A DNA stretch of 64,000 bases, taken from the NCBI RefSeq assembly GCF_000406105.1, contig NZ_CM001974.1:3590486-3654485 (forward strand), in the 5' to 3' direction. The translations under genes were made by a program, and so were the position numbers. This DNA comes from Dickeya chrysanthemi NCPPB 402 (GTDB lineage Bacteria > Pseudomonadota > Gammaproteobacteria > Enterobacterales > Enterobacteriaceae). Positions 1 through 11,069 of the stretch are shown in pieces; position 1 is the stretch's first letter, and each line of letters starts with the position of its first letter. The notes below the pieces were generated by a model. That model saw only the letters and a program-made list of their open reading frames with translations. It was not told where the DNA came from and did not search any database.

Positions 1-292
1 CTCGCTGCCAGATCATTTTGTGGTTGAATGCCTGATGCCGGAGCCCGGCAGGCACCTCATCGACCCGGCCGTCAAGCATTTTCACGTAACCGCCGAGCGG
101 AATCAGCGCGATCACATATTCTGTCCCCTGCCGATCGCGGCGGCGCCATAACGCCTTGCCGAAGCCGATGGAGAATCGTTCAACACGAACGCCGCAACGG
201 CGGGCGACCCAGAAATGCCCAAATTCATGCACAGTGATCAACACACCGAGCGCAACGACGAATGCAGCCAGGCTCCAGAGAATATTCAGCAT
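1..292 (-). CDS. rseP: RseP site-2 zinc protease, N-terminal part (runs off the window)
   Basis: Only the first 97 codons are present, starting [10 protein letters not shown] at 292. The first membrane segment carries HEFGH, the HExxH zinc-binding motif of site-2 proteases, at about residues 22-26. It is followed by the conserved IPLGGYVKM segment. In the family, this inner-membrane enzyme cleaves the anti-sigma factor RseA after DegS, releasing sigma-E. It lies 21 bp downstream of cdsA, as in E. coli, so it probably belongs to the same transcript. The rest of the gene, including the PDZ domains, is outside the window. Confidence 0.95.
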   Translation of the reverse strand, partial: MLNILWSLAAFVVALGVLITVHEFGHFWVARRCGVRVERFSIGFGKALWRRRDRQGTEYVIALIPLGGYVKMLDGRVDEVPAGLRHQAFNHKMIWQR

Positions 293-313
293 AAACCGAC
301 TCTACTTGTATTC

Positions 314-1171
314 CTAAACAGCCTTGAACAGCAGCAGCATCAGACAGGAAAATACCGGTATGGCTGCGGTCAGACTGTCAATACGATCCAGTACCCCACC
401 GTGACCCGGAATCAGGTGACTGCTGTCCTTGATACCGGCTTCACGCTTGAACATGCTTTCCGTCAGGTCGCCCAATACCGAAGCCAGCGTTGCTACAATA
501 GAACAAACCAGCAGGGTAAAGGTCGAAACAGACAATGGCGCATAGTGGCTAAACAGTAACGCAATCATCGCTGATGTTGCCAGGCCGCCGATGAATCCTT
601 CCCAGGTTTTTCCCGGCGAGACTTTGGGCGCCAGTTTATGTCGGCCAAACAGTTTACCAAACATATAAGCACCGCTATCCGCGCCCCATACCAGCACCAT
701 CACATAGAGTAACCACCAGGCTCCGCTAAAAGGATTGGATTCATACTCGAATTGCCGCAGCGCTAGCATCCCCCAGAAAAAAGGTACGATAGTCAACAAG
801 CCAAAGCAGAGACGCAGCAGACGAGAATGACGCCACAATGCAGCAGAAGACGGATAAAACAGCACCATCAGCAGTGCTATCCCCCACCAGATCAGGGAGA
901 TCCATAGAGACAGGCAAACCGGCACAAACGCAACGGAATAGTGATAATCAGGCAAGGTCAGCATCATCGCCGCCAGCAGAAAACCGCAGGCGATGGCAAG
1001 CCAGATTCGCTGAGTGTAAGAAACCAAACCAGCCAGTTGACCCCACTCCCAGGCGGCCAGCATACAAACAGCCAGCGTCACCAGAGAAAAAACCAACGGC
1101 GGCAGGAAAAAAAGCGCCGCAATAACTAAAGGAATAAGAATCAGCGCAGTAATCAGGCGATACTTCAGCAA
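314..1171 (-). CDS. cdsA: Phosphatidate cytidylyltransferase (CDP-diacylglycerol synthase)
   Basis: The 285-residue protein has the family's usual length. It is a multi-pass inner-membrane protein with about eight hydrophobic stretches. The C-terminal family signature is visible: SMFKREAGIKD followed by HLIPGHGGVLDRIDS. The enzyme condenses CTP with phosphatidic acid to give CDP-diacylglycerol, the precursor of all bacterial phospholipids. It lies between ispU (9 bp upstream) and rseP, in the usual enterobacterial envelope operon. Confidence 0.97.
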   Translation of the reverse strand: MLKYRLITALILIPLVIAALFFLPPLVFSLVTLAVCMLAAWEWGQLAGLVSYTQRIWLAIACGFLLAAMMLTLPDYHYSVAFVPVCLSLWISLIWWGIALLMVLFYPSSAALWRHSRLLRLCFGLLTIVPFFWGMLALRQFEYESNPFSGAWWLLYVMVLVWGADSGAYMFGKLFGRHKLAPKVSPGKTWEGFIGGLATSAMIALLFSHYAPLSVSTFTLLVCSIVATLASVLGDLTESMFKREAGIKDSSHLIPGHGGVLDRIDSLTAAIPVFSCLMLLLFKAV

Positions 1172-1180
1172 AAATACCCC

Positions 1181-1942
1181 CTACGATGCATTCGCATCGT
1201 CAGGCGTGGTTCCCCCAAAGCGACGCTCACGTTGAGCAAAGGCATGAATGGCACCTTCAAAGGTTTGTTCGTCAAAATCCGGCCAGAGAACATCGGTAAA
1301 ATAGAGTTCTGCATACGCAATCTGCCATAACAGGAAATTGCTGATGCGATGTTCTCCACTGGTTCTTATTAGCAGATCAACCGGAGCCAGATCGTTTAAG
1401 CACATGTAACGATTCAGAGTCGACTCGTCAATAGTATCAGGACGCAGCAACCCTTCCTGGACCTGCTCGGCAATTTTTCTGACCCCGTGGATAATATCCC
1501 AACGCCCGCCATAATTCGCAGCAATATTCAGAGTCAGGCCGGTATTATTTTCCGTCATCGCTTCAGAACGCTGTATAAGCCCCTGTAATCGGCTACTGAA
1601 TCGACTAATATCACCGATCACGCGCAAACGGACATTGTGCTTGTGCAGGTTTTTGACTTCGCTATTCAATACACGCACAAACAACTCCATCAGCGCAGAG
1701 ACTTCCTGTGCAGGACGGTTCCAGTTTTCGCTACTAAATGCGTATAACGTCAAGGCTTCAAGGTTCTGTCCAACCGCATAACTGATCGCTCGGCGTACTG
1801 ACTTCACTCCAGCCTGGTGACCGAAGATCCGCAGCTTTCCCCTCTGTTTAGCCCAACGGCCATTGCCATCCATGATTATTGCTACATGGCGCGGACCGTT
1901 AGGTAACAACTTCTGACTACCGTGTTGATTTTCGGAGGGCAT
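1181..1942 (-). CDS. ispU: Undecaprenyl diphosphate synthase (cis-prenyltransferase)
   Basis: The 253-residue protein shows the cis-prenyltransferase signature [14 protein letters not shown] at about residues 23-36, whose Asp binds Mg-diphosphate. The C-terminal [15 protein letters not shown] block is also present. The cytosolic enzyme adds eight cis isoprene units to farnesyl diphosphate, giving the C55 lipid carrier for peptidoglycan and O-antigen. It sits 9 bp upstream of cdsA. The gap of about 180 bp to dxr holds a terminator-like hairpin, so this gene and cdsA-rseP may have their own promoter. It is also called uppS. Confidence 0.97.
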   Translation of the reverse strand: MPSENQHGSQKLLPNGPRHVAIIMDGNGRWAKQRGKLRIFGHQAGVKSVRRAISYAVGQNLEALTLYAFSSENWNRPAQEVSALMELFVRVLNSEVKNLHKHNVRLRVIGDISRFSSRLQGLIQRSEAMTENNTGLTLNIAANYGGRWDIIHGVRKIAEQVQEGLLRPDTIDESTLNRYMCLNDLAPVDLLIRTSGEHRISNFLLWQIAYAELYFTDVLWPDFDEQTFEGAIHAFAQRERRFGGTTPDDANAS

Positions 1943-2006
1943 AGCGTGTATTGATTTCCTCGAGCAAGAAAATGATTATTCCAGTCGCAGCCAAACCTGA
2001 CAGCAT

Positions 2007-2032
2007 AAAAAAAGCTGTGAACACACAGCTTT
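2007..2032 (-). terminator. Intrinsic terminator downstream of dxr
   Basis: On the minus strand, AAAGCTGTG (2032-2024) pairs perfectly with CACAGCTTT (2019-2011) around a 4-base loop and runs straight into a T tract (2013-2007). It lies about 90 bp after the dxr stop and about 65 bp before ispU, so it would separate or attenuate the two transcripts. Confidence 0.8.
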
Positions 2033-2123
2033 CATCACCGTGGCGTTTATTAATAACCACCTGCATCAAGCGGCGCTGACTATACCATTTCAGGCGCATG
2101 TGAACAAACACACCAGCTTAGGG

Positions 2124-3317
2124 TCACTGATAACGCCGCAATACATTTTCTGCAGCTTGTCTTGCCCAGGTATCGATAGACAATACATCATCAACACTTT
2201 GCGGCTCAGGTAGTGTCAGTTGTTCCATCACGCACTGATTGACTGCGGCGATATCGGTAAAACGAATACCGGATTGAAGGAATGCCGCAACCGCAATTTC
2301 ATTTGCCGCATTGAGCGCCGTAGTGGCGGCTTGCCCTTGATTACATGCATCAATAGCCAGACGCAGACAAGGGTAACGCTGGAAATCCGGTGCAGAAAAG
2401 GTCAACTCCCCCAACTGGCAGAAATCAAGCGCAGGCGCACCGGAAAAAACACGGTCAGGATAAGCCATCGCATAGGCTATAGGGGTTCGCATATCTGGCG
2501 TTCCCAACTGCGCCAATACACTGCCATCCCGATAACGCACCATAGAATGGATAACGGATTGGGGATGGATAACCACTTCCATCTGTGATTCAGAGGCGTT
2601 AAACAGCCAACGCGCCTCAATATATTCCAGTCCCTTATTCATCATGGTGGCGGAATCCACCGAAATCTTTCGCCCCATAGACCAGTTTGGATGGGCGCAC
2701 GCCTGCTCAGGAGTGACGCTCTCCAATGCAGCAAACGGAATCTCACGGAATGGGCCACCCGAACCGGTCAGCACCACCCGCTCAACCCCGTATTGCGTTA
2801 GGGAAGCATATCCCAGTTGCCGCTGGATTGGCTCAGGTAAACTCTGAAAAATGGCACTGTGTTCGCTATCAACCGGCAACAATTGCGCCCCGTTTTTCGC
2901 TACCTCGTCCATGAACAGACGACCACAGGTCACCAGCGATTCTTTATTAGCCAGCAGAACCTGCTTGCCGGCGCGGATCGCCGCTAATGCCGGCAACAGT
3001 CCGGCTGCACCGACAATCGCTGCCATCACCTGATCGACGTCATCCAGCGCCGCCAGCTCACAGGCAGCCTGTTCGCCCGATAGCACTACCGTATTGCTGC
3101 CCGCATCCCGTAAGCGGAGACGCAGTTCACGCGCGGCGTTCTCATCCGCCATAGAGGCATAAGCGGGGCAGAACTCCAGGCATTGCTCCGCCATCAGAGA
3201 AACATTGCGTCCGGCGACCAACGCCATGATCGAAAACTTGTCTGGGTTGGCCCTGACCACGGCCAGGGAACTGACGCCAATAGAACCGGTGGAACCGAGG
3301 ATTGTCAGTTGCTTCAT
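2124..3317 (-). CDS. dxr: 1-deoxy-D-xylulose 5-phosphate reductoisomerase
   Basis: I chose the start at 3317 ([14 protein letters not shown]) because it begins the NADPH-binding Rossmann motif GSTGSIG exactly as in E. coli Dxr. The result is 397 residues, against about 398 in the family. An upstream in-frame ATG at 3488 would add 57 unconserved residues. Motifs include [17 protein letters not shown] and [17 protein letters not shown]. The enzyme converts DXP to MEP, the committed step of the non-mevalonate isoprenoid pathway and the target of fosmidomycin. It feeds ispU directly downstream. Confidence 0.97.
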   Translation of the reverse strand: MKQLTILGSTGSIGVSSLAVVRANPDKFSIMALVAGRNVSLMAEQCLEFCPAYASMADENAARELRLRLRDAGSNTVVLSGEQAACELAALDDVDQVMAAIVGAAGLLPALAAIRAGKQVLLANKESLVTCGRLFMDEVAKNGAQLLPVDSEHSAIFQSLPEPIQRQLGYASLTQYGVERVVLTGSGGPFREIPFAALESVTPEQACAHPNWSMGRKISVDSATMMNKGLEYIEARWLFNASESQMEVVIHPQSVIHSMVRYRDGSVLAQLGTPDMRTPIAYAMAYPDRVFSGAPALDFCQLGELTFSAPDFQRYPCLRLAIDACNQGQAATTALNAANEIAVAAFLQSGIRFTDIAAVNQCVMEQLTLPEPQSVDDVLSIDTWARQAAENVLRRYQ

Positions 3318-3520
3318 GAATATGACCTGATAAAACTGGGGGTTGATTACAGGCGTGGTGCCAGTCTGTAACGTCATCGCCGGCCTGTCGATGAGGCTGG
3401 TATGAAAATGCGTGGCGTTACGCAAAACATCCCGCATCAAAAGCTGAAAAAGCAAAACGCCGCGGAAGGGGCGGGGCTGACCCTGCACACCTGCCAGCGG
3501 CGCTATGCCGAACTGCCGAA

Positions 3521-4078
3521 TCAGAAATCCATCAGTTCTTTTTCTTTCTCCGCCAGAGCGGCATCAATCTTCTTGATAAAACCGTCGGTCAGTTTCTGGA
3601 TATCATCCTGAGCACGACGCTCTTCATCTTCACTGATGGTTTTATCTTTAAGCTGCGCTTTCAGCTTATCGTTAGCATCGCGACGAACATTACGTACCGA
3701 CACTCGTCCTTGCTCGGCTTCACCGCGTACAACTTTGATCAGATCTTTACGGCGTTCTTCCGTCAACGGCGGCAGCGGAACACGGATGACCGTACCCGCA
3801 GACATCGGGTTCAGCCCCAGATCGGATGCCATGATGGCTTTTTCCACCGCCGGGCCCAATGTGCGGTCAAATACGGTGACGGCCAGCGTACGTGAGTCTT
3901 CCACCACGATATTGGCTAACTGGCGTAATGGGGTTGAGCTACCGTAGTATTCCACATGAATACCGTCCAGAAGACTGGGCGACGCACGGCCGGTACGCAC
4001 TTTGCTGATCTGGTTCTTGAAAGCTTCTACGCATTTATCCATGCGCGTTTCGGCATCTTTTCTGATTTCATTAATCAC
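3521..4078 (-). CDS. frr: Ribosome recycling factor
   Basis: I chose the GTG start at 4078 (read as [16 protein letters not shown]), which gives 185 residues, exactly the family length. Longer in-frame starts add sequence with no family counterpart. The protein carries the RRF landmarks [24 protein letters not shown] and [11 protein letters not shown]. With EF-G it splits post-termination ribosomes. It follows pyrH, as in E. coli, but a 274-bp repeat element separates the two here. The dxr start lies about 200 bp further on. Confidence 0.97.
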   Translation of the reverse strand: MINEIRKDAETRMDKCVEAFKNQISKVRTGRASPSLLDGIHVEYYGSSTPLRQLANIVVEDSRTLAVTVFDRTLGPAVEKAIMASDLGLNPMSAGTVIRVPLPPLTEERRKDLIKVVRGEAEQGRVSVRNVRRDANDKLKAQLKDKTISEDEERRAQDDIQKLTDGFIKKIDAALAEKEKELMDF

Positions 4079-4185
4079 GTTGTGAACCCTTGAAAACTGG
4101 TTGCCAGTCAGGCCACGCACAGCTTGCATGACCCAGCGAATCATTGATTACCAGCTGCAGGCTGGCAATATATGGCGCAATCTTG

Positions 4186-4459
4186 TATACCCGTCATACA
4201 TCAAGTTGCAGGTGTGTTGGCTTTATTACTCGGCCCATCCATGGGCCTCGCCCCTTCGGGGCCGCAGCGAGCTGCGTTCAAATCTGCTCCTGGCAGATTT
4301 GTCGCTCATCCGAATCACTTACCTGAGTAAGCTCATCGGGATGAAATGAGAGACATCCTGTCTCTCACCGCAGGCCAGCCGTTGGCTGGTCAAATTCGTT
4401 CCCGACGAATTTGTCACTCACTTGCCGCCTTCCTGCAACCCGAATTATTTTGGGTATAT
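4186..4459. repeat. Mosaic hairpin repeat element, copy 1
   Basis: The element of about 274 bp begins TATACCCGTCATACATCAAG and ends TTCCTGCAACCCG..TTTTGGGTATA. The ends form imperfect terminal inverted repeats (ATACCC-7 bases-TC-A/G-AGTTGCAGG). Inside is a string of small palindromes: GGCCCATCCATGGGCC, GGCCCC-type pairs, AAATCTGCTCCTGGCAGATTT (imperfect), GAGAGACATCCTGTCTCTC, CCAGCCGTTGGCTGG, and CAAATTCG/CGAATTTG. Related copies lie at 61046-61246 and 62194-62396. No coding potential is seen. It fills most of the frr-pyrH gap in an essential operon. Confidence 0.85.
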
Positions 4460-4491
4460 CACCAAAACAAGATATTACCTTAAATTAGACA

Positions 4492-5223
4492 TCAGCCGTT
4501 ATTACTGATCAACGTCCCTTCTTTTTCGCCCATGACTACACGACGCAGCGCGCCCGGCTTGTTCATATTGAACACACGGATCGGCAGGTTATGGTCGCGA
4601 GCAAGCGTAAAGGCGGCCAGATCCATGACTTTGAGTTCGCGCTCCAGGACTTCCTGATAACTCAGTGATTCGTAGAGCGTCGCGTTCGGATCCTTGACCG
4701 GGTCGGCCGAGAATACGCCATCAACCTTGGTGGCTTTCAACACGACATCCGCTTCGATTTCAATCCCACGCAGACAGGCGGCGGAATCGGTGGTAAAGAA
4801 AGGGTTGCCGGTTCCGGCAGAGAAAATCACCACACGATTGTTACGCAACAGACTGATGGCTTCAGCCCAGTTGTAGTTATCACACACGCCATTGAGCGGA
4901 ATCGCCGACATCAGACGGGCGTTAACATAAGCACGATGCAGCGAATCGCGCATTGCCAGGCCGTTCATCACGGTCGCCAGCATACCCATATGATCACCCA
5001 CCACACGGTTCATACCTGCTTTGGCCAAACCCGCGCCGCGGAACAGATTACCGCCGCCGATCACCACACCGACCTGAATGCCCAATTCAACCAACTCTTT
5101 TACTTCCTGGGCCATGCGATCAAGGATGCTCGCATCGATACCGAAACCTTCAGCTCCCTGCAGCGCTTCGCCACTCAGCTTAAGCAGGATACGTTGATAT
5201 ACGGGTTTTGCGTTGGTTGCCAT
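4492..5223 (-). CDS. pyrH: Uridylate (UMP) kinase
   Basis: The protein has 243 residues, against about 241 in E. coli. It starts [20 protein letters not shown], with the amino-acid-kinase fold phosphate loop KLSGEALQG and [16 protein letters not shown]. The DKVDGVF-like [12 protein letters not shown] segment is also present. The cytosolic hexamer phosphorylates UMP to UDP for pyrimidine nucleotide synthesis. The gene follows tsf after a gap holding a strong terminator hairpin, so it probably has its own promoter as well as read-through. Confidence 0.97.
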   Translation of the reverse strand: MATNAKPVYQRILLKLSGEALQGAEGFGIDASILDRMAQEVKELVELGIQVGVVIGGGNLFRGAGLAKAGMNRVVGDHMGMLATVMNGLAMRDSLHRAYVNARLMSAIPLNGVCDNYNWAEAISLLRNNRVVIFSAGTGNPFFTTDSAACLRGIEIEADVVLKATKVDGVFSADPVKDPNATLYESLSYQEVLERELKVMDLAAFTLARDHNLPIRVFNMNKPGALRRVVMGEKEGTLISNNG

Positions 5224-5361
5224 GGTGTTTTTGTCCTAACAGGCTGTCATCGTACTGGGGGTTATTACTGCCACACCCGGCGCATCAAAGAGGAAGGCAC
5301 CAGATGCCATGAAATTTGCTTGTATCACGAATTACGGGTATCGCGAATAGCTTGGCTGGAT

Positions 5362-5393
5362 AAAAAGGAACCGCCAACTGGCGGCTCCTTTTT
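5362..5393 (-). terminator. Terminator after tsf
   Basis: AAAAAGGA(A/G)CCGCCA on one arm pairs with the opposite arm around a CTGG-like loop, and minus-strand transcription ends in a T tract. The hairpin is nearly symmetrical and starts 2 bp past the tsf stop codon. Confidence 0.85.
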
Positions 5394-5395
5394 CA

Positions 5396-6253
5396 TTAAG
5401 ACTGTTTGCTCATTGCTGCGACTTCAGCAGCAAAGTCAACTTCAGCTTTTTCGATACCCTCACCCACTTCGTAGCGGATGAAGCTGCTGACGGAAGCATT
5501 GTGCTCTTTCAGCAGTTGACCAACGGTTTTGTTCGGGTCCATAACGAAGTTCTGGCCGGTCAGAGAGATCTCGCCGGTGAACTTACGCATACGACCTTCA
5601 ACCATTTTCTCAGCGATTTCGCGCGGCTTACCAGACTGCATGGCGATATCCAGCTGAATCTGATGCTCACGAGCAACCACGTCGGCCGGAACGTCGTTAG
5701 CATTGACGTATTCCGGTTTGCTGGCGGCGATATGCATGGCGATGTGCTTGATCAGCTCTTCGTCAGCGCCGGTTGCAGCAACCATAACGCCGATACGTGC
5801 GCCGTGCATGTAGAAACCCAGTGCGTCGCCAGTCTGAACAGCAATACGACGGATATTGATGTTTTCACCGATTTTCGCAACCAGCGCGGTACGCTGTTCT
5901 TCGAATTTCGCTTTCAGAACTTCAACATCGGTGATGCGTTCGTTCAGTGCTGCGGTGGCAACTTCTTCGCCAAACGCTTTGAAGCCGGCATCTTTTGCTA
6001 CGAAGTCAGTTTCACAGTTCAGTTCAACGATGATGCCGTATTTGCCGTCAGCGGCAATCTTGGTCAGGATCACACCTTCAGCGGCAACGCGGCCTGCTTT
6101 TTTAGCAGCTTTAGCCTGGCCAGACTTACGCATGTTGTCGATTGCCAGCTCGATGTCGCCGTTAGCTTCAACCAGAGCTTTTTTACATTCCATCATGCCT
6201 GCGCCGGTACGTTCGCGCAGTTCTTTTACCAGGGCAGCGGTAATTTCAGCCAT
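5396..6253 (-). CDS. tsf: Elongation factor Ts
   Basis: The 285-residue protein (E. coli 283) starts [20 protein letters not shown], the conserved UBA-like N-terminal domain that contacts EF-Tu. The core contains [12 protein letters not shown], the EF-Ts signature around residues 75-87, and the C-terminal part has the coiled-coil region. EF-Ts exchanges GDP for GTP on EF-Tu. It is co-transcribed with rpsB, with a hairpin in the 125-bp gap that probably sets their ratio. Confidence 0.98.
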   Translation of the reverse strand: MAEITAALVKELRERTGAGMMECKKALVEANGDIELAIDNMRKSGQAKAAKKAGRVAAEGVILTKIAADGKYGIIVELNCETDFVAKDAGFKAFGEEVATAALNERITDVEVLKAKFEEQRTALVAKIGENINIRRIAVQTGDALGFYMHGARIGVMVAATGADEELIKHIAMHIAASKPEYVNANDVPADVVAREHQIQLDIAMQSGKPREIAEKMVEGRMRKFTGEISLTGQNFVMDPNKTVGQLLKEHNASVSSFIRYEVGEGIEKAEVDFAAEVAAMSKQS

Positions 6254-6300
6254 TATCTTTTCCTCGGTTATCTCGTGGCGGAGATAAGTAAGAGATAAGT

Positions 6301-6326
6301 AAAAAGGGGGCCTGACAAGGCCCCCT
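6301..6326 (-). terminator. Attenuator-like hairpin between rpsB and tsf
   Basis: On the minus strand, AGGGGGCC (6326-6319) pairs with GGCCCCC (6312-6306) over a 6-base loop, followed by five T residues (6305-6301). Because tsf lies downstream on the same strand, it is probably a partial terminator rather than the end of the operon. Confidence 0.8.
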
Positions 6327-6378
6327 AACCAACATATGTCAATACCTGGTTAATAAGGGCTCAACAGAGCTGGCCTTA

Positions 6379-7283
<905 letters not shown>

Positions 7284-7289
7284 GCGCGC

Positions 7290-7319
7290 TTTATACCATA
7301 AACCGCCCCCGGACACCAA
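7290..7319 (-). promoter_or_regulatory. rpsB promoter with extended -10
   Basis: On the minus strand, TTGGTG (7319-7314) and TGGTATAAA with -10 TATAAA (7295-7290) are separated by 18 bp. A GC-rich discriminator, GCGCGCC, follows. This is the arrangement known for growth-rate-regulated rpsB promoters in gamma-proteobacteria. Confidence 0.7.
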
Positions 7320-7471
7320 CTTTTGTTGCATTCTAGCGCCGCGCGCCACATCCCCGATGACACTCCCATGACGGAATGATGATTTGGCAGTGTCTGGCTG
7401 GGCTGATACCATAAATCACTATTTACTGACCCTCTTTCGTCGAAAACGGCGATACCTGCGGACTGAACTCA

Positions 7472-8266
7472 ATGGCAATCTCAATAAAAACCTCTGAAGA
7501 TATCGAAAAAATGCGTGTGGCCGGCCGCCTGGCGGCGGAAGTGCTGGAAATCATCGAGCCGTACGTGGTGCCCGGCGTGAGTACCGGCGAGTTGGATCGT
7601 CTCTGTCATGACCACATCACCAATAAGCAAAACGCAATTTCAGCCAGTCTCGGCTACCACGGCTTCCCGAAATCCGTCTGCATTTCAGTTAACGAAGTGG
7701 TATGTCATGGCATTCCAAGCGATGACAAAATCCTCAAAGACGGCGATATCGTCAACATTGACGTTACGGTAATTAAAGACGACTTTCACGGCGACACCTC
7801 CAAAATGTTCATCGTCGGCAAACCGACGATTCTGGGAGAACGCCTGTGCAAAGTGACCCAGGAAAGCCTGTATCTGGCGCTACGGATGATCAAACCGGGC
7901 ATCCGGTTACGCACACTGGGCCGCGAAATCCAGAAATACGTGGAAGCACAGGATTTCTCCGTCGTGCGCGAGTACTGTGGTCACGGCATCGGCCGCGGTT
8001 TTCATGAGGAACCACAGGTACTGCATTACGACGCCGACGACGGCGGCGTGGTGTTGCAGCCGGGCATGGCGTTTACCGTGGAACCGATGGTTAACGCCGG
8101 CGATTACCGCATCCGCACCATGAAAGACGGCTGGACGGTAAAAACCAAGGATCGCAGCTTGTCGGCACAGTACGAGCATACTATTGTGGTGACTGAAAAC
8201 GGCTGCGAAATAATGACGTTGCGTAAGGATGACACCATCCCCAACATCATCACGCATCAGGAATAA
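7472..8266 (+). CDS. map: Methionine aminopeptidase, type I
   Basis: The 264-residue protein (E. coli 264) starts MAISIKTSEDIEKMRVAGR. The pita-bread metalloprotease ligands are visible: the Asp residues of DIVNIDVTV and FHGDTSKMF, the His of EYCGHGIGRGFHEEP, and Glu residues in FTVEPMV and YEHTIVV. It removes the initiator methionine from new proteins in the cytosol. It is divergent from rpsB, as in E. coli, and ends in its own terminator. Confidence 0.98.
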   Translation: MAISIKTSEDIEKMRVAGRLAAEVLEIIEPYVVPGVSTGELDRLCHDHITNKQNAISASLGYHGFPKSVCISVNEVVCHGIPSDDKILKDGDIVNIDVTVIKDDFHGDTSKMFIVGKPTILGERLCKVTQESLYLALRMIKPGIRLRTLGREIQKYVEAQDFSVVREYCGHGIGRGFHEEPQVLHYDADDGGVVLQPGMAFTVEPMVNAGDYRIRTMKDGWTVKTKDRSLSAQYEHTIVVTENGCEIMTLRKDDTIPNIITHQE

Positions 8267-8275
8267 TTGAGCATA

Positions 8276-8298
8276 AGCCGGCTAACGCCGGCTTTTTT
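8276..8298 (+). terminator. Terminator after map
   Basis: AGCCGGC (8276-8282) and GCCGGCT (8287-8293) pair perfectly around TAAC and are followed by six T residues. It lies 10 bp past the map stop. Confidence 0.9.
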
Positions 8299-8315
8299 AT
8301 GTTTATGGTGGCGCA

Positions 8316-10997
8316 ATGATTGACAGAAACTTCCCGCACGATATCACCGGTTCCACCACCACGACCCACCCGGCGCCGGCTTCCCCCCTCACCTTCACGG
8401 ACGACATGCTGAAATGCCAGACGCTGAAAACCCACCTGGAACAATTCCAGCGTTGGCTGGCGGAGGAATTCAAGGCCGGCGTCAGCGCAGAAGTGCTCAT
8501 CGAGGCCCGGACGCTGTATATCGATCATCTGATGCAGCGGTTATGGCGATTCTACGGCTTCGAAAACATGCCGCAAACCGCGCTGGTCGCCGTGGGCGGT
8601 TATGGGCGAGGGGAATTACATCCGCTGTCGGACATCGACTTGCTGGTACTAAGCCAACATCAGTTGACGGATGCGCAGTCACAAACGATCAGTACGTTTA
8701 TCACCCTGCTCTGGGATTTACGGCTGGAAGTCGGTCACAGCGTGCGTACGCTGGATGAATGTCTGGAGGAAGGACAGGCCGATATTTCCGTGGCGACCAA
8801 CCTGATTGAATCCCGTATGATTTGCGGGGACGTAGCGTTATTCCTCTTGTTGCAAAAGCATATTTTCAGCGATGCGTTCTGGCCGTCGGAAACGTTCTTC
8901 CCCGCCAAAATCGCCGAACAGCGGGAACGCCACCAACGTTACCACAGCACCAGTTACAACCTTGAACCGGACATCAAGAGCAGCCCCGGCGGGTTACGGG
9001 ATATTCATACTTTGCTGTGGGTTGCCCGGCGCCACTTTGGCGCAACCTCTCTGAACGAAATGGTAGGATTCGGTTTTCTGACGCAAGCCGAGCGCAATGA
9101 ACTGAACGAGTGCCAGAGTTTTCTCTGGCGTATTCGCTTTGCTTTGCATCTGATCCTGCCGCGTTACGACAACCGTTTGCTGTTCGACAGGCAGCTCAAT
9201 GTTGCACAACTGCTGCAATATCAGGGCGAAGGCAACGCGCCGGTAGAACGAATGATGAAAGATTTCTACCGCATGACGCGTCGCGTAGGCGAACTCAATC
9301 AAATGTTGCTGCAACTGTTTGACGAAGCGATTCTGGCGCTGGATAGCAGCGATAAACCGCGTCCGCTGGATGAGGATTTCCAGCTACGCGGCCAGCTTAT
9401 CGACCTGCGCGACGAAACCCTGTTCGAGCACAAGCCCGAAGCCATCATCCGCATGTTCTACCTGATGGTGCGCAATCAGGGAATTACCGGTATTTACTCG
9501 ACGACGCTGCGCCACCTGCGCCACGCTCGCCGCCATCTGAGCCAGCCGTTATGTACCATACCGGAAGCCCGCAGCCTGTTTATGAACATTCTGCGCCATC
9601 CGCGCGCCGTCAGCCGTGCTCTGCTGCCGATGCACACTCACAGCGTGCTCTGGGCTTATATGCCGCTGTGGGGCAACATCGTCGGGCAAATGCAGTTTGA
9701 CTTGTTCCACGCCTACACCGTCGACGAACATACCATCCGGGTGCTGCTGAAACTGGAGAGTTTCACCGAAGAAGCCACGCGCGCTTCGCATCCACTGTGT
9801 GTGGAGCTGTATCCGCGCTTGCCGCAGCCGGAATTATTACTGCTGGCGGCACTGTTCCACGACATAGCCAAAGGCCGCGGCGGCGATCACTCGGAGCTGG
9901 GGGCAAAAGACGCACTGGAGTTCGCGGCCCAACACGGTTTGAACTCGCGGGAAGCACAGCTGGTGGCCTGGCTGGTACGCTGCCACCTGCTGATGTCGGT
10001 CACCGCGCAGCGCCGTGATATTCAGGACCCGGCGGTCATTCAGCAATTTGCCGAACAGGTGCAAAGCGAAACCCGGCTGCGCTACCTGCTGAACCTGACC
10101 GTGGCGGACATTTGCGCCACCAATGAAACGCTGTGGAACAGCTGGAAACAAAGCCTATTGCGCGAGCTGTATTTCGCTACCGAAAAACAGTTGCGTCGTG
10201 GTATGCAGAACTCGCCGGACCTGCGTGAACGGGTGCGCCATCATCGCCTGCAGGCACTGGCGTTGCTGCGCATGGACAATATCGATGAGGAAGCGCTGTA
10301 TCACATCTGGAGCCGCTGCCGCGCCGATTATTTCCTGCGCCACTCCCCTAATCAGTTGGCCTGGCACGCTCGCCATTTACTGGAGCATGACGCCAGCAAG
10401 CCGATGGTATTGATTAGCCATCAGGCCAGCCGCGGCGGCACCGAAATTTTCATCTGGAGCCCGGATCGTCCTTATCTGTTTGCCGCCGTCGCCGGCGAGC
10501 TGGACCGCCGTAATCTGAGCGTACATGACGCTCAGATCTTTACCAGTCGCGACGGTATGGCGATGGATACCTTTATCGTACTGGAACCCGACGGCAGCCC
10601 GCTGGCGCCGGACCGACACGACATGATCCGTCACGCAATCGAACAGGCATTGACGCAGCGAGATTATCAGCACCCAAGAGTGAGGCGACCGTCTTCTCGT
10701 CTGCGCCACTTTAGCGTACCGACCGAGGTAGGTTTTCTGCCGACCCATAACGATCGACGCAGTTATATGGAATTGGTTGCCCTCGACCAGCCGGGCCTGC
10801 TGGCGCGAGTAGGTGAAGTCTTTGCCGATCTCAACTTATCGCTGCACGGCGCCCGAATTTCCACCATCGGTGAACGCGTCGAAGACCTGTTTATACTGGC
10901 AGATAGCGAAAGACGGGCATTAAGCCCCGAATTACGGCTCCAGTTACAACAACGGTTGACAGAAGCCCTCGCCCCAAACGATAAAGTAGCTTCTTAA
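8316..10997 (+). CDS. glnD: Bifunctional uridylyltransferase / uridylyl-removing enzyme of PII
   Basis: The 893-residue protein (E. coli 890) carries four domains in order. The nucleotidyltransferase domain has [17 protein letters not shown] near residues 94-110. A helical linker includes [21 protein letters not shown]. The HD hydrolase has [17 protein letters not shown] near residue 515. Two C-terminal ACT domains follow (about 705-890). It uridylylates PII when glutamine is low and de-uridylylates it when glutamine is high, setting glutamine synthetase activity and NtrC signalling. The map-glnD-dapD order matches E. coli. The first 25 or so residues are poorly conserved, so the exact start is less certain. 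Confidence 0.97.
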   Translation: MIDRNFPHDITGSTTTTHPAPASPLTFTDDMLKCQTLKTHLEQFQRWLAEEFKAGVSAEVLIEARTLYIDHLMQRLWRFYGFENMPQTALVAVGGYGRGELHPLSDIDLLVLSQHQLTDAQSQTISTFITLLWDLRLEVGHSVRTLDECLEEGQADISVATNLIESRMICGDVALFLLLQKHIFSDAFWPSETFFPAKIAEQRERHQRYHSTSYNLEPDIKSSPGGLRDIHTLLWVARRHFGATSLNEMVGFGFLTQAERNELNECQSFLWRIRFALHLILPRYDNRLLFDRQLNVAQLLQYQGEGNAPVERMMKDFYRMTRRVGELNQMLLQLFDEAILALDSSDKPRPLDEDFQLRGQLIDLRDETLFEHKPEAIIRMFYLMVRNQGITGIYSTTLRHLRHARRHLSQPLCTIPEARSLFMNILRHPRAVSRALLPMHTHSVLWAYMPLWGNIVGQMQFDLFHAYTVDEHTIRVLLKLESFTEEATRASHPLCVELYPRLPQPELLLLAALFHDIAKGRGGDHSELGAKDALEFAAQHGLNSREAQLVAWLVRCHLLMSVTAQRRDIQDPAVIQQFAEQVQSETRLRYLLNLTVADICATNETLWNSWKQSLLRELYFATEKQLRRGMQNSPDLRERVRHHRLQALALLRMDNIDEEALYHIWSRCRADYFLRHSPNQLAWHARHLLEHDASKPMVLISHQASRGGTEIFIWSPDRPYLFAAVAGELDRRNLSVHDAQIFTSRDGMAMDTFIVLEPDGSPLAPDRHDMIRHAIEQALTQRDYQHPRVRRPSSRLRHFSVPTEVGFLPTHNDRRSYMELVALDQPGLLARVGEVFADLNLSLHGARISTIGERVEDLFILADSERRALSPELRLQLQQRLTEALAPNDKVAS

Positions 10998-11004
10998 ATG
11001 TTAA

Positions 11005-11046
11005 ACCGCGTTCCGTCGTCCGGTATGGCGAACGCGGTCTGGTTTT
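11005..11046 (+). terminator. Hairpin between glnD and dapD
   Basis: ACCGCGTTC (11005-11013) pairs with GAACGCGGT (11030-11038), followed by CTGG and four T residues. It is a likely terminator for glnD, sitting just before the dapD ribosome-binding region. Confidence 0.7.
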
Positions 11047-11069
11047 ATTAATCACGAAAGAGAAACAGG

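Noticed and set aside
3318..3520. Gene in the dxr-frr gap
   Set aside because: The open frames there continue only as an unconserved extension of dxr; no separate coding signal is visible.
5501..6298. Long plus-strand open frame opposite tsf (265 codons)
   Set aside because: It is antisense to a certain EF-Ts gene; the composition follows codon bias of tsf, and no family or ribosome-binding site supports it.
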